Assembly (NCBI GenBank): GCA_046565595.1
Contig: JBKHYG010000100.1
Location: 1 to 64,000 of the forward strand
DNA: 64,000 nt
Source of the DNA: JBKHYG01 sp046565595
GTDB taxonomy: Bacteria > Actinomycetota > AC-67
Direction: 5' to 3'
The notes below the pieces were generated by a model. The model made no database searches and was not told the DNA's origin. It worked only from the letters and a program-made list of their open reading frames with translations. Within the stretch, counting starts at the first letter, position 1; each line of letters starts with the position of its first letter. The position numbers were made by a program, and so were the translations under genes. Shown here one piece after another: positions 24,694-33,229 of this stretch.

Positions 24694-27003
24694 ATGAGAA
24701 ACTTCCGCCGCGTCACCGTTGGAACGGTCTCCGTCGTCGGTCTGACGCTGACCATGCTGTCGAGCCCGGTCGTGTCGACGCCGCTCGGCGTCCAGGTTCC
24801 GGTCGAGCCGACCGCGATCGTGATCGACGCGATCCGTGATGCGCTCGGCCAGTCACGCTGGCTCGGTATCGACGGCCATGTGCATTCCGATCACAGCCAC
24901 GATGCTGGGTTCTTCCATCAGCAGGAGAAGACACCAGAGAGCCACGACACCTTCGTTCGTGACCAGATCGACGAAGCCGAACGCGTAGGCGAAGACCTGG
25001 TGACCCTGACCGATCACCGCACCTACGACCAGGCCTACGACCCCGAATACAGGTCGAGCCAAGCAACGCTGCTGGATGGCGAAGAGTGGGGCGGCTATCC
25101 GCACGCGACCGCGTGGGGGATCGTCGAGACACTCGTGCAGGGACCAGATCTCGGCGACTGCGGCGTGACGCTGGCTGCTCGAGAAGTGCGAGCACAGGAC
25201 GGGATCTTCGGCATAGCTCACCCCGAGGACGGTCAACGGCCTTGCGTGAGCGAGGAGACGATCAAAGACATCCCCATCGACCATCTCGAAGCGTTCCGCT
25301 GGCCCCACACGAACTTCTGGGCCAGCAACATCGCCGCCGATAACCGAGTGGTTCCCGTCACGGGCTCCGACAATCATTTCCGCCAGTTGCATGGGACCGA
25401 AGCTGGGGTCGGCGGGAACTCGACGCTGATCCTGGCCGAGGACGCTACCCAGGCCGCCATCGTCGAAGCGGTCCGCGCGGGGCGGGTCGCGTCTGTCACT
25501 AGGATGCTCGGACCTACGCTGTCGACGCTGCTCGACGCTGACGGAGACGGCGAGTTCGAAACCCTGACCGGCGGCTGGTCCGAACCGACCGGGCCTACGG
25601 TGCGGGTGGCCTTCGAGGCCAGGAACGCGCAAGGTCTGCGGTTGCAGGTGTTGGACGATCAGGCGATGGTCGCAGAGGAACTGGTGACGCTGCCGGTGCA
25701 GACCTTCGTGTTCGATCTGCCCTCTGATCGTCCTTTCTGGCGGGGCCAATTGGATGCGAGCCCCACCGACCGCATCACCGGCGGAGTCCTACACGACTAC
25801 CTGTCCTACATCGACTCGCTGAGGTTGATCAGTTCGCCGGTGTACCTCTCACCCGAGTCGCTTCGGGACCCTGGCTCCACGCCCTTGATCACCGACGCTG
25901 CATACGCTGGCTTCCCGGACACGGCGATCAGCGGCACCGACACCCTGCTGGTGACCCAGGAGCGAGCCGCTGGCACCTATCGGATCGTGCTTCGGAATAT
26001 CACGACCGGGACCGAGCAGGTCTTGAGCAGTGACGATCAGGACGCGCGAGAACCGGCCATAGCAGCTCGAGGATCCAAGGTCGTCGTCGCCTACACCGAT
26101 CGATCGCCAACCGCGCGCGCAGGCCGGATCTGGCTGCGGATCAGCGACGACGGGGGTGCGACCTTCCCGGATGCCGAAGGCCTCTTGATCAACAAGCGGC
26201 TGGGAGCCATGCCTGATGTCGCCATCTCGGAGGACGGCGACATACATGTCGTCTGGTCTTCGATGGAGGATGGTTTCAAGATCCGTCACAAGATCGCAGG
26301 CTCTGATGACTCGACCTTGCTGTCGTCTGCGGTGTCCAGACTGCTGGGACGGGCCTCCTACTCTCCCTACCAAGAGATCCGTCATGTGCCCGCCGCGATC
26401 GACCCCACCATCGCGATCGAGGGTGACGATGTGGTGGTCGCGTGGAGCGACAACCGCGAGGATGTCACACCGCTGCGTAACGGCACTCCAGATGATTGGG
26501 GCATCTATGTGGCGAGTTCCTCGGACTCCGGAGGCACCTGGTCCCAGGATGCGCGGATCTCGCCTCGGCACGACAAGCGCGGGCCTGATCCGGATGACCC
26601 CGAACGCATGGAGGGCAACCCCGCCAAACATCCCACACTCGCCTACCTAGACGGGCGGTTCGTTGCTGCTTGGAGTGACGCGAACGGAAGCGGAAGTCGC
26701 ATCCGGTCGTTGCGTTCCACCGACGGTGGGGCAACCTGGAGCGGGCTGCTAGAGATCCCGACTCCCTCGAACGAGATGGCCTACCGCCCGGCCCTGGGAC
26801 AGATCGCGGGCATGACGGTCGTGGCGTGGCAGCAGAGCGATGGGAAACGCTGGCTGCTTCACGCCGCCGATGTTGACTCTGCAGAGATCGGGGCGGCCTT
26901 CTCGCTCGGACCGTTCGCAGGTTTCCCGAGCCTCGCCGGCGACACGATCTTCTACACCGCGTCAGGCGCTGATCGTTACGGGATCGCTACGACCCAGTTC
27001 TGA
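24694..27003 (+). CDS. Secreted PHP-domain metalloesterase-like protein fused to a BNR/sialidase-type propeller
   Basis: The 769-residue protein has a signal peptide (VTVGTVSVVGLTLTMLSSPVVS). The PHP part has metal motifs DGHVHSDHSHD (about residue 60), LTDHRTYD (about 107), GIAHPED (about 172) and GSDNHF (about 224), as in PHP phosphoesterases. From about residue 400 a propeller-like region has Asp-box repeats SDDGGATF (about 483), SSDSGGTW (about 608) and STDGGATW (about 674). PHP proteins hydrolyse phosphoesters; the propeller may bind a glycan or surface. A secreted PHP-propeller fusion is unusual. It follows the SDR gene by 41 bp. Confidence 0.8.
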   Translation: MRNFRRVTVGTVSVVGLTLTMLSSPVVSTPLGVQVPVEPTAIVIDAIRDALGQSRWLGIDGHVHSDHSHDAGFFHQQEKTPESHDTFVRDQIDEAERVGEDLVTLTDHRTYDQAYDPEYRSSQATLLDGEEWGGYPHATAWGIVETLVQGPDLGDCGVTLAAREVRAQDGIFGIAHPEDGQRPCVSEETIKDIPIDHLEAFRWPHTNFWASNIAADNRVVPVTGSDNHFRQLHGTEAGVGGNSTLILAEDATQAAIVEAVRAGRVASVTRMLGPTLSTLLDADGDGEFETLTGGWSEPTGPTVRVAFEARNAQGLRLQVLDDQAMVAEELVTLPVQTFVFDLPSDRPFWRGQLDASPTDRITGGVLHDYLSYIDSLRLISSPVYLSPESLRDPGSTPLITDAAYAGFPDTAISGTDTLLVTQERAAGTYRIVLRNITTGTEQVLSSDDQDAREPAIAARGSKVVVAYTDRSPTARAGRIWLRISDDGGATFPDAEGLLINKRLGAMPDVAISEDGDIHVVWSSMEDGFKIRHKIAGSDDSTLLSSAVSRLLGRASYSPYQEIRHVPAAIDPTIAIEGDDVVVAWSDNREDVTPLRNGTPDDWGIYVASSSDSGGTWSQDARISPRHDKRGPDPDDPERMEGNPAKHPTLAYLDGRFVAAWSDANGSGSRIRSLRSTDGGATWSGLLEIPTPSNEMAYRPALGQIAGMTVVAWQQSDGKRWLLHAADVDSAEIGAAFSLGPFAGFPSLAGDTIFYTASGADRYGIATTQF

Positions 27004-27044
27004 TCTCACGCCGAGCAACACAGCCCCACGCATGAGACCGGTCG

Positions 27045-28022
27045 TCACGCGTCGCGGCGTTGACGACGCGCTAAAGGTTCGCGGATCGGCGGTCGGTCCT
27101 GCTCCGCTAGATCAGCGATCTCGAGACTGGCTGCCGCGTCGGGCAGCAACGCTGTCGTAGGCACGACCCCGAGTTTGAGTCGGCCGTCCCGATCTGCCCT
27201 CTCGGCGATCGCACGCACGATCGTGGTCGCCATGCCGCGAAGTTGACGCAGGGGACGGTTGCGATGCACGCGCTCATCCAGATCGACCTGAGCCAGAGCA
27301 TCGAGTCCGACCTCTGCGAGCAGGTCGATCAGCAGGGCGACATCCACGCCGTAACCGGTCCTGAAGGGCAGACGCTCCAGCACTTCACGCCGTCCTGCGT
27401 ACTCGCCGGCCAGCGGCTGCAGGAATCCGGCGAGTTCGGGATACAGCAGGTTCAGCAGAGGACGCGCGGTCAGTTCGGTGACCCGACCGCCCGCCGCGGG
27501 AACCAGCGCGGTTTCGACCCGCAACGGCCGCCGATAGAAGCCCTTGGTGAAGGACAGGGTCTCGTCGAAGATCAGCGGAGCGACCAGCCTCGAGACGAAC
27601 CGCTGATCGAAGTTGCGGATGTCTCCATCGACGAAACACACGATGTCTCCGTCGACGACCGCCAGCGAGCGCCAGAGAGCCTCGCCCTTCCCGAGGACCC
27701 ACGGGATCTCGGGGAGGATCTGCGGTAACCGCTCGACCCGCGCGCCTGCCACCTCGGCGATCTCAGCGGTCCGATCCGAAGAGTCGCAGTCGATCACGAC
27801 CAACTCTGACACGACGCCGTCGCAAAGTTGCGCGGAGATCAGCGAGACGATGTCCCCGATGGTGCGCGCTTCATCGCGAGCCGGGATCACGACGCTGACC
27901 TTCAACCGGCGAGCGCGAACCTGCTCAGCCAGGTCCTCGAGGCTTGCGCCGGGCGCCGTGAGGGTCCGTGATCCGGCCCACCGCTGTGCGGTGAGCGTGG
28001 CAGCGTCGATCGTAGCGCTCAT
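27045..28022 (-). CDS. gpgS: Glucosyl-3-phosphoglycerate synthase
   Basis: The 325-residue GT81/GT2-like glycosyltransferase has KVSVVIPARDEARTIGDIV, VVIDCDSSDRTAEIA, the UDP-glucose-site GKGEALWRS, FVDGDIRNFD with the metal-binding DxD, and the acceptor region GRVTELTARPLLNLLYPEL followed by GFLQPLAGEYAGRR. These are hallmark GpgS motifs. It joins glucose to 3-phosphoglycerate, the first step to glucosylglycerate and, in mycobacteria, methylglucose lipopolysaccharides. The matching phosphatase is not adjacent. It is convergent with the PHP gene; the 41-bp gap holds no clear terminator. Confidence 0.92.
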   Translation of the reverse strand: MSATIDAATLTAQRWAGSRTLTAPGASLEDLAEQVRARRLKVSVVIPARDEARTIGDIVSLISAQLCDGVVSELVVIDCDSSDRTAEIAEVAGARVERLPQILPEIPWVLGKGEALWRSLAVVDGDIVCFVDGDIRNFDQRFVSRLVAPLIFDETLSFTKGFYRRPLRVETALVPAAGGRVTELTARPLLNLLYPELAGFLQPLAGEYAGRREVLERLPFRTGYGVDVALLIDLLAEVGLDALAQVDLDERVHRNRPLRQLRGMATTIVRAIAERADRDGRLKLGVVPTTALLPDAAASLEIADLAEQDRPPIREPLARRQRRDA

Positions 28023-28079
28023 CGCGCGGCCAGACTAGCCGCGACGGTCGGCGCCGTTTATCCCAGGCGATCGGCCCTG

Positions 28080-28643
28080 TCAGGAGCCGTCGATACCGTC
28101 GCAGTTCTGGTCGATGCCGTCAACTGTCAGATCTGGCTCGCTCGGATTCACATCCGGGGCCAGGTCATCGCAGTCGCCTCCGTCTTCGGCCCAACCTACA
28201 GGAGGCTGATCGAAGCAGACAGGATCACCTGCGCCGAAGCCGTCGCCGTCCTGGTCCTTCCAGTAGTCCGAGTCCGTGACGGTCACCGCCACCGGGTCCG
28301 ATGTCGTTGCCAGAGGCGTCGCGTCGAAGACGGTGGCTGTAACCGAGTGGTCACCGTCGGGACCGATGGCCAGATCGACATCGAACCGGCCGTCTGCATC
28401 GGCGGTCGCATAGTCCGCGATCTCGCCATCGACCTTGATCGCCACGGTTCGGCCGTTGCCCGGGATGATGCCGTCTGGACCGAACGCTACGCGCCCCTGA
28501 TAGGACAGCGACCGCTGACTGCACCTCTGGAGACCGCCGCCTCCTAGCGAGACCGTCGTGAGTCCCAGCGGGTCAGCCGACGCACCGCCGGTGCCGAACA
28601 GGGTCAGCGCGGCCGCTCCGGCCGCCAGCAGACTGCGGATCAT
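28080..28643 (-). CDS. Secreted protein with MopE-type metal-binding motif
   Basis: From the ATG at 28643, with AGGAGGG upstream, the protein has 187 residues: a signal peptide (LLAAGAAALTLFGTGGASA), an Ig-like or cohesin-like beta domain (VAIKVDGEIADYATADADG), and a C-terminal Asp-rich segment (DQDGDGFGAG, GGDCDDLAPDVNPS, DGIDQNCDGIDG) matching the MopE-like putative metal-binding motif with its cysteines. Such motifs occur in surface proteins binding Ca or Cu. It is read divergently from the YgfZ-like gene; the gap 28644-28768 must hold both promoters. Confidence 0.75.
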   Translation of the reverse strand: MIRSLLAAGAAALTLFGTGGASADPLGLTTVSLGGGGLQRCSQRSLSYQGRVAFGPDGIIPGNGRTVAIKVDGEIADYATADADGRFDVDLAIGPDGDHSVTATVFDATPLATTSDPVAVTVTDSDYWKDQDGDGFGAGDPVCFDQPPVGWAEDGGDCDDLAPDVNPSEPDLTVDGIDQNCDGIDGS

Positions 28644-28768
28644 CGAACCCTCCTGCCGGTCGGGCCGGCCCAAGTCGTTGAGAGAAGTAGGGCGAGATTT
28701 CGACGCGTCTGACCATTTCCCTGCCGACCTGCAGGTGTGCCGGGCCCTCGCCCCGGGTACCCTGCGGG

Positions 28769-29617
28769 ATGATGCGGCAACAACGGACCGATCGCCTCGT
28801 CTGGCGAGTCACAGGCGAGGACGCCCTCGGCCTCCTCGAGGCGACCACGACGCAGCATGTTGCCGACCTGCAGCCTGGCCAGGCCAAGCCGGCGTGCCTC
28901 CTGGACGAGAACGGCCGGATCCAAGCCTTCCTCCGAGTATCGAGGGACCAAGAAGGCGCCGTCTATCTCGACGGCGTTCCCGCGGGAGCACCCGGGGTGG
29001 CTTGGGTAGCCAAACTCGCGCCGTTATCGCGGTGCGAGATCCGAGAAGCCTCTGACCTGATGGTGGTGCGTGGGGCGACCGGCGCCGACGGGGCGCTTGT
29101 AGAGGATCAACGGTTCGATGGACTCGAAGGGGCCGACTCGATCGTGGCCGCCAACGACGAACCGGTCGAACCCGAGATCGATGAGGCTGAACGGGTAGCT
29201 CGCGGTTGGCCCCGGTTCGGCCTGGACTTCACCGACCAGACCCTGCTGAACGACACCCCGCTGCTCGAGCTCGCCACCTCTTTCACCAAGGGCTGTTACC
29301 GAGGCCAAGAGACCGTCGCCAAGATCCGAAACCTCGGGCACGCTCGTCGTCGGATGGTGCGCGCGCACGCCTCGAGTCCGGAGCGATGGATGGCTGGCGT
29401 CGAGGTTTCCCTCGATGGGACCTCGATCGGGACCGTCGGGTCAGCCGCGATCCTCGACGATGAGGCGTATGCGATAGCGACCGTCAAGAGCGAGCACGCC
29501 GAGGCGGTCGCGACGATCGGCGGAACCGAGGTTCGGCTCGAGCCCATCGTGCTGGCCGAAGCTCCCCCGCCACCTCCCCCTCCCGGCAGGACGCTTCGCC
29601 TCGGCATGAAGGGTTGA
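28769..29617 (+). CDS. ygfZ: YgfZ/GcvT-domain folate-binding protein (Fe-S cluster maturation)
   Basis: The 282-residue protein has the signature KGCYRGQE (residues 174-181, Cys176), which defines YgfZ/IBA57 proteins. These tetrahydrofolate-binding proteins help build or repair Fe-S clusters. The N-terminal part (WRVTGEDALGLLEATTTQHVADL) follows the GcvT-like fold, and the tail ends in a poly-Pro stretch (APPPPPPPG). Two ATGs sit at 28769 and 28772; neither has a clear ribosome-binding site. tRNA-Glu lies 60 bp downstream on the same strand. Confidence 0.87.
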   Translation: MMRQQRTDRLVWRVTGEDALGLLEATTTQHVADLQPGQAKPACLLDENGRIQAFLRVSRDQEGAVYLDGVPAGAPGVAWVAKLAPLSRCEIREASDLMVVRGATGADGALVEDQRFDGLEGADSIVAANDEPVEPEIDEAERVARGWPRFGLDFTDQTLLNDTPLLELATSFTKGCYRGQETVAKIRNLGHARRRMVRAHASSPERWMAGVEVSLDGTSIGTVGSAAILDDEAYAIATVKSEHAEAVATIGGTEVRLEPIVLAEAPPPPPPPGRTLRLGMKG

Positions 29618-29632
29618 GCCACGCAGCTACGG

Positions 29633-29662
29633 TCTGACCGGTTCGCGTGGGCACGGTAAACT
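29633..29662 (+). promoter_or_regulatory. Promoter of tRNA-Glu
   Basis: CTGACC (29633-29638) and TAAACT (29657-29662) are spaced by 18 bp, close to the vegetative -35/-10 consensus. They would start transcription a few bases before tRNA-Glu at 29678 and could also serve the membrane gene behind it. Confidence 0.55.
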
Positions 29663-29677
29663 TGCCTTCCGAACCAG

Positions 29678-29753
29678 GCTCCCATCGTCCAGCGGCCTAG
29701 GATTCCGCCCTTTCACGGCGGCGACACGGGTTCGAATCCCGTTGGGAGTACCA
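29678..29753 (+). tRNA. tRNA-Glu (TTC anticodon), CCA encoded
   Basis: The acceptor GCTCCCA pairs with TGGGAGT; the anticodon loop is CTTTCAC within CCGCC/GGCGG; the T-arm is ACGGGTTCGAATCCCGT; the 3' end reads ACCA. The next gene starts 7 bp downstream. Confidence 0.95.
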
Positions 29754-29760
29754 TTCCGAC

Positions 29761-30351
29761 ATGGTGTCTTGGCACAAGCCGATGCTCAGGATCTTCCTGG
29801 CGTCTCTGACCCTCACGGCGCTGCTGGCGATCATCGCCATCCTCACGCGATCCTTCAGCGACACCGGCGCGCAGATCCTCGGGAACAGTGCAGCCATAGC
29901 GATCTACTCGCTGCTCGCTCTGATCGCCGCTGTCCCGCAGCAGGAACCGCGGGCGAAGGATCTGGCCACGCTGACCGTCGTTTCCACGCTGATCGCCTTG
30001 ACCTTGTGGACCGTCAACATCTGGAGCGGCAGCTTCGAAGAGTGGACCGTTCGTCTGATCGGCATCTCGACGACGCTCGCCTTGGCCGGAACACATGGCT
30101 CGTTGATGCTGCGCCTGTTCGGCAAGACCGTCGAGACCGACATGGTGGTCAAGATCACGCTGGGGTTGAACGCCGTGCTTTCGGCGATACTCATCGTGCT
30201 GTTCCTGGGCGACGGGAACAACATGCCGTGGCGGTTCGTTGCCGTACTCGCGGTGCTAGCTGTCCTTGGCACCCTCGCTGCCCCTCTGGTAGCTGCGCTG
30301 ACCGAGACGCCCAGTCCCCGCAAACGATCGACCGAGCCGTCGCAGGCCTAG
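29761..30351 (+). CDS. Integral membrane protein of unknown function
   Basis: The 196-residue protein is made almost wholly of hydrophobic segments: about six predicted helices (IFLASLTLTALLAIIAILT, AAIAIYSLLALIAAV, TLTVVSTLIALTLWTV, LIGISTTLALAG, ITLGLNAVLSAILIVLFL and FVAVLAVLAVLGTLAAPLVAAL) with a charged tail. I recognise no family. Its start is 7 bp from tRNA-Glu, with no room for its own promoter, so it is probably read through from the tRNA promoter. It is convergent with the LLM oxidoreductase, the stops being 3 bp apart. Confidence 0.65.
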   Translation: MVSWHKPMLRIFLASLTLTALLAIIAILTRSFSDTGAQILGNSAAIAIYSLLALIAAVPQQEPRAKDLATLTVVSTLIALTLWTVNIWSGSFEEWTVRLIGISTTLALAGTHGSLMLRLFGKTVETDMVVKITLGLNAVLSAILIVLFLGDGNNMPWRFVAVLAVLAVLGTLAAPLVAALTETPSPRKRSTEPSQA

Positions 30352-30354
30352 CGC

Positions 30355-31200
30355 CTACCGGATCTGTTCCAGGAACTTGGCGTATCCGTCGAGTGCCTGC
30401 ATGGCATCCCCCGGCGAGTCGCACGGCACCCAGAAGAAGATCTGATCCACGCCCTGGCTCCGCTGGTACTCGATCCGTTCGGGATCTGGCCTCCCGCCGA
30501 AGACGGTCAGACGGAAGTCATCCATAGACCTTCCGCGATCGGCCAGCGCCTGCTTCAACGATTCCAACGACTCGGTCATGCTGCCCATGCCTGCTATGGG
30601 CATCCATCCGTCGCAGAACTCGGCTAGATGCGCGAAGGTCCTCGGTCCGGGAGCCGCGCCGAGGACGATCGGCGGTCCGCCGGCTTGCGCGGGTTTCGGC
30701 CACGACCAGACCGGCCCGAAGGAGACATGTTCTCCTTCGAACGATGCTTCTTCCTTGGTCCAGAGTTCGCGCATGGCAAGCGCACTCTCGCGCACGAACG
30801 CGCGCCGATCCTTGAAGGCGACGCCGTGATTCTCGAGTTCGTCTTGGTTCCAGCCGTAACCGATCCCAAGGACTGCTCGGCCGCCAGAGAGCACATCCAA
30901 CGAGGCGATGACCTTGGCCGTCACGATCGGATCACGCTGTGCCAACAGAGAGATCCCGGTCCACAGTTCGATCCGTTCGGTCACCATGGCGGCTGCAGTC
31001 AGCGCGATGAAGGGATCGTGGGTCCGCTTGTAGTACTCGGGCAACTCTCCGCCGCCGGGGAAGGGGGTCTTACGAGACACGGGGATGTGCGTGTGTTCGG
31101 GGAAGGCGATCGCGTCGAATCCGCGTTCCTCGGCAGCCTTGGCGAACTCGTGTGGAGCCATCGCGTGGTCGGCCGGGAACATCGTCAATCCGAACTTCAT
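30355..31200 (-). CDS. LLM-class F420-dependent oxidoreductase
   Basis: From the ATG at 31200, preceded by GGGGGGAG, the protein has 281 residues of a luciferase-like (beta/alpha)8 barrel: FAKAAEERGFDAIAFPEHTHIP, IELWTGISLLAQRDPIVTAKVIASLD (in parts), GRAVLGIGYGWNQDEL and PPIVLGAAPGPRTF. These match the actinobacterial TIGR03619-type F420-dependent subfamily. It probably uses F420 to oxidise or reduce a small organic substrate; the substrate is unknown. A longer upstream in-frame extension overlaps the next gene and was rejected. Confidence 0.85.
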   Translation of the reverse strand: MKFGLTMFPADHAMAPHEFAKAAEERGFDAIAFPEHTHIPVSRKTPFPGGGELPEYYKRTHDPFIALTAAAMVTERIELWTGISLLAQRDPIVTAKVIASLDVLSGGRAVLGIGYGWNQDELENHGVAFKDRRAFVRESALAMRELWTKEEASFEGEHVSFGPVWSWPKPAQAGGPPIVLGAAPGPRTFAHLAEFCDGWMPIAGMGSMTESLESLKQALADRGRSMDDFRLTVFGGRPDPERIEYQRSQGVDQIFFWVPCDSPGDAMQALDGYAKFLEQIR

Positions 31201-31259
31201 CGGGTCTCCCCCCAGGTCCGTGCTATCCCTATCGGGGTGAGGATAGAGCTTCGCCTGGC

Positions 31260-32462
31260 TCAGGCCGCGTTCGGGATGACTCGACGGGAGAACTGGTAGC
31301 GGTCCTGCCACCACTTGCCGGTGATGCGCTCCAGCGTTACGCCACCGCGCGCACCCGAGGCATGCAGCAACCAACCGTTTCCGAGCAGCAGGCCAGCGTG
31401 TTCCATGCGCGAGGGATCGTTGTCCATATCGAAGAAGGCGATATCCATCGGAAGCGTGCGCGCGAAGGGATATCGGGTGACGGTGGCCTTCGCCATCTCC
31501 GTAGCCGTGCGTGGCTCCAACTTCCAACCGTCGTAACCGCGCCAGCGCACCACATCGTATGAAGGGTGTTGCGGCGCCTGAAGAACCCACCATGCGAGTC
31601 CTGTGCAGTCGAAGCCGCCTTGGGGTTGCGCGCCGTACGGGTAGTCCGGCCCGGTCGGACGGAACCATTCACCGGCGGTCACATACGGGAACCCTGCGTA
31701 CTTCAGCGCGAACTTGACTGCTTCGATGCGGGCGGGAGTCATAGCGGGAAGCACGATGTCGGTGAACCCGTCGACCCGCCACGCGTAACTGCTGCGTGTC
31801 TGGTCGGTGATCTTGGCGGCCTGAGCCAGCGAGTGGGCGGCGTGCGCGCGCGTCAGAGCCTGCCCAGGTCGGAGTTCTTCGGCCTCGAACTGGTCGGGCA
31901 GGTTGGTGTGCAGGCCCAGCCGTTCGGCCACGATCAGGAAGCCCGTGCTCCACCAGGGCGCCAGTCGGACGCCGTCCTCGGTCGAAAGTTTCGAGACTGC
32001 GGCAGCTTCACGGTAGTAGCCGAGCGCGCGCACCAACGCCTGATCCAGGTCACGCCTGGAGACGGGCCCATCGGGACGGAATTCGCCCCCCTTGGGTTTC
32101 ATCCACCAGCGCGAGACGGCGTAAGGAGCGGCGGACGCCAGGGGCGTCCCCGGCTCGACATCAGGGAACTCGCGAGTCGAGCTCCAACCTTCTGGGGGCG
32201 GGAAGGCTCGGAACATCGCCAACGCCAGATCGCGGCGCGTGAAGTGGTCTCCCGGCCCGAACCCCTCTTTCCGGGCCGGGATCCACTCCCTGGCTTCGTC
32301 AGAGACGAAGCCGATCTGTTCGGCGGCCCAGTGGCCTGGAGGAACACCCCCGTAGGGGCCGGCCTGGCCTGACTGGGCAGAAGCTGGAGTCGGGGCGGCG
32401 GCCAGCAAGCCGACCGCGATCAGAGTCGCGGCCGCGCGTCGTGGCAAAGCCCCCCGGTTCAT
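31260..32462 (-). CDS. SLH-repeat NlpC/P60-type peptidoglycan hydrolase
   Basis: The 400-residue protein has a signal peptide (AAATLIAVGLLAAAPTPASAQ), three S-layer-homology-like repeats (GHWAAEQIGFVSDEA...FTRRDLALAMFRAF; FPDVEPGTPLASAA...VSRRDLDQALVRAL; LTRAHAAHSLAQAAK) and a C-terminal NlpC/P60 domain with Cys in GGFDCTGLAWW and His in MEHAGLLLGNGW. It likely binds secondary cell-wall polymer and cleaves peptide crosslinks. SLH repeats are unusual in typical high-GC actinobacteria. An earlier in-frame ATG lies at about 32489; neither start has a strong ribosome-binding site. Confidence 0.85.
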   Translation of the reverse strand: MNRGALPRRAAATLIAVGLLAAAPTPASAQSGQAGPYGGVPPGHWAAEQIGFVSDEAREWIPARKEGFGPGDHFTRRDLALAMFRAFPPPEGWSSTREFPDVEPGTPLASAAPYAVSRWWMKPKGGEFRPDGPVSRRDLDQALVRALGYYREAAAVSKLSTEDGVRLAPWWSTGFLIVAERLGLHTNLPDQFEAEELRPGQALTRAHAAHSLAQAAKITDQTRSSYAWRVDGFTDIVLPAMTPARIEAVKFALKYAGFPYVTAGEWFRPTGPDYPYGAQPQGGFDCTGLAWWVLQAPQHPSYDVVRWRGYDGWKLEPRTATEMAKATVTRYPFARTLPMDIAFFDMDNDPSRMEHAGLLLGNGWLLHASGARGGVTLERITGKWWQDRYQFSRRVIPNAA

Positions 32463-32563
32463 GTGATCAAAGAAGCGTAAGGGGCGCATGGGGTGGGTGG
32501 TCAACCCGGAAAGTTTCACTCGATGGTTTAGATGATCGACTACCGCTAAGCGCCAGGAAGCGG

Positions 32564-32569
32564 TACACT
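32564..32569 (+). promoter_or_regulatory. Candidate -10 element of tRNA-Asp
   Basis: TACACT lies 15 bp upstream of the mature tRNA-Asp 5' end at 32585, at the right distance for a -10 hexamer. No good -35 was found. Confidence 0.35.
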
Positions 32570-32584
32570 CCGGCCCTCGTTCCC

Positions 32585-32662
32585 GCCCCTGTGGAGCAGT
32601 TTGGAGTGCTCGCCACCCTGTCAAGGTGGAGGCCGCCGGTTCAAGTCCGGTCAGGGGCGCCA
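32585..32662 (+). tRNA. tRNA-Asp (GTC anticodon), CCA encoded
   Basis: The acceptor GCCCCTG pairs with CAGGGGC; the anticodon stem-loop is CCACC CTGTCAA GGTGG; the T-arm is GCCGGTTCAAGTCCGGT; the 3' end is GCCA. The Asp/Phe pairing with the tRNA at 33434 matches the usual actinobacterial order, but a two-gene pair on the other strand lies between them. Confidence 0.95.
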
Positions 32663-32669
32663 GACCAGT

Positions 32670-33026
32670 TCAAGCAGAGATATGCCGCGGCTCGTGGCCG
32701 TGGCCCAGGTTCAGCCTCTGTTCGGTGGCTGTAGCGATCGGATCCTCAAGCGGCGGCTTCGCTGGCCAACCGGGGGTGCCCACCCGAGCGGCATGCAAGA
32801 CCGTCCGCACCAAGGCGTGGATCTCGTCGATGGGGCCAGGATGCACGAACTCGATGCCAACGAGCCTGCTACCGATGTGACACCAGACGGAAGGGTCCTG
32901 AACGCCCAGGACTTCGAGTTCTTCCGCGACAAGGTCAAGGATCTGCTCGAAGTGGGACTCTGTGAGGTCAGGGTTGTCGAGTTCCACCTCGTACTCGACG
33001 AAGGTCAACTCTGGCTGGGTCGACAA
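32670..33026 (-). CDS. Partner protein of the HicA-like gene, unknown family
   Basis: The 118-residue protein has an alternating beta-alpha pattern: LTFVEYEVELDNPDL, ILDLVAEELEVLGVQDPS, VWCHIGSRLVGIEFV, then an alpha-helical IDEIHALVRTVLHAA and a Pro/Gly-rich tail. It starts at the TTG at 33026 and overlaps the HicA-like gene by 22 bp, so the two are co-translated. By order and size it would be the antitoxin or partner. It has no visible DNA-binding HicB motif, so its role is open. It ends 7 bp from tRNA-Asp. Confidence 0.6.
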   Translation of the reverse strand: MSTQPELTFVEYEVELDNPDLTESHFEQILDLVAEELEVLGVQDPSVWCHIGSRLVGIEFVHPGPIDEIHALVRTVLHAARVGTPGWPAKPPLEDPIATATEQRLNLGHGHEPRHISA

Positions 33027-33229
33027 GCCCGTTCACATCCTCTCAATGATCGTTGGACCACCCGCTTGAAGTAGTCACGCTTGGGAGTAAGGTGGACACT
33101 GGTCCAATAGCCCCCATGGGGGCATCGCGCCTTGAAGTATCCCTTCCCCTTCGTGACACGCCAACCCCGCGCCTCCAACTCTCGCAGAACCTGTTCGCCC
33201 TCTTTCCGAGGATGCGCAGGCCGTCTCAC
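33005..33229 (-). CDS. HicA-like small protein (putative mRNA interferase fold)
   Basis: The GTG at 33229 has GGAGG at 33237-33241 and gives a 74-residue basic protein. Its core, VLRELEARGWRVTKGKGYFKARCPH followed by WTSVHLTP and FKRVVQRSL, follows the HicA layout (helix, GW, K-G-x-x-K beta hairpin, helix). HicA toxins carry a catalytic His in the GxH hairpin; here the equivalent hairpin reads GKGYFKARCPHGG, so the His is displaced or absent. It may be an RNA-binding relative rather than an active interferase. Longer frames upstream lack a start signal. It lies between tRNA-Asp and tRNA-Phe. Confidence 0.55.
   Translation of the reverse strand: MRRPAHPRKEGEQVLRELEARGWRVTKGKGYFKARCPHGGYWTSVHLTPKRDYFKRVVQRSLRGCERACRPSQS

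Noticed and set aside
31201..31668. N-terminal extension of the LLM oxidoreductase
   Set aside because: The extra 156 codons overlap the SLH hydrolase gene and have no homology-like features; a strong ribosome-binding site precedes the ATG at 31200.
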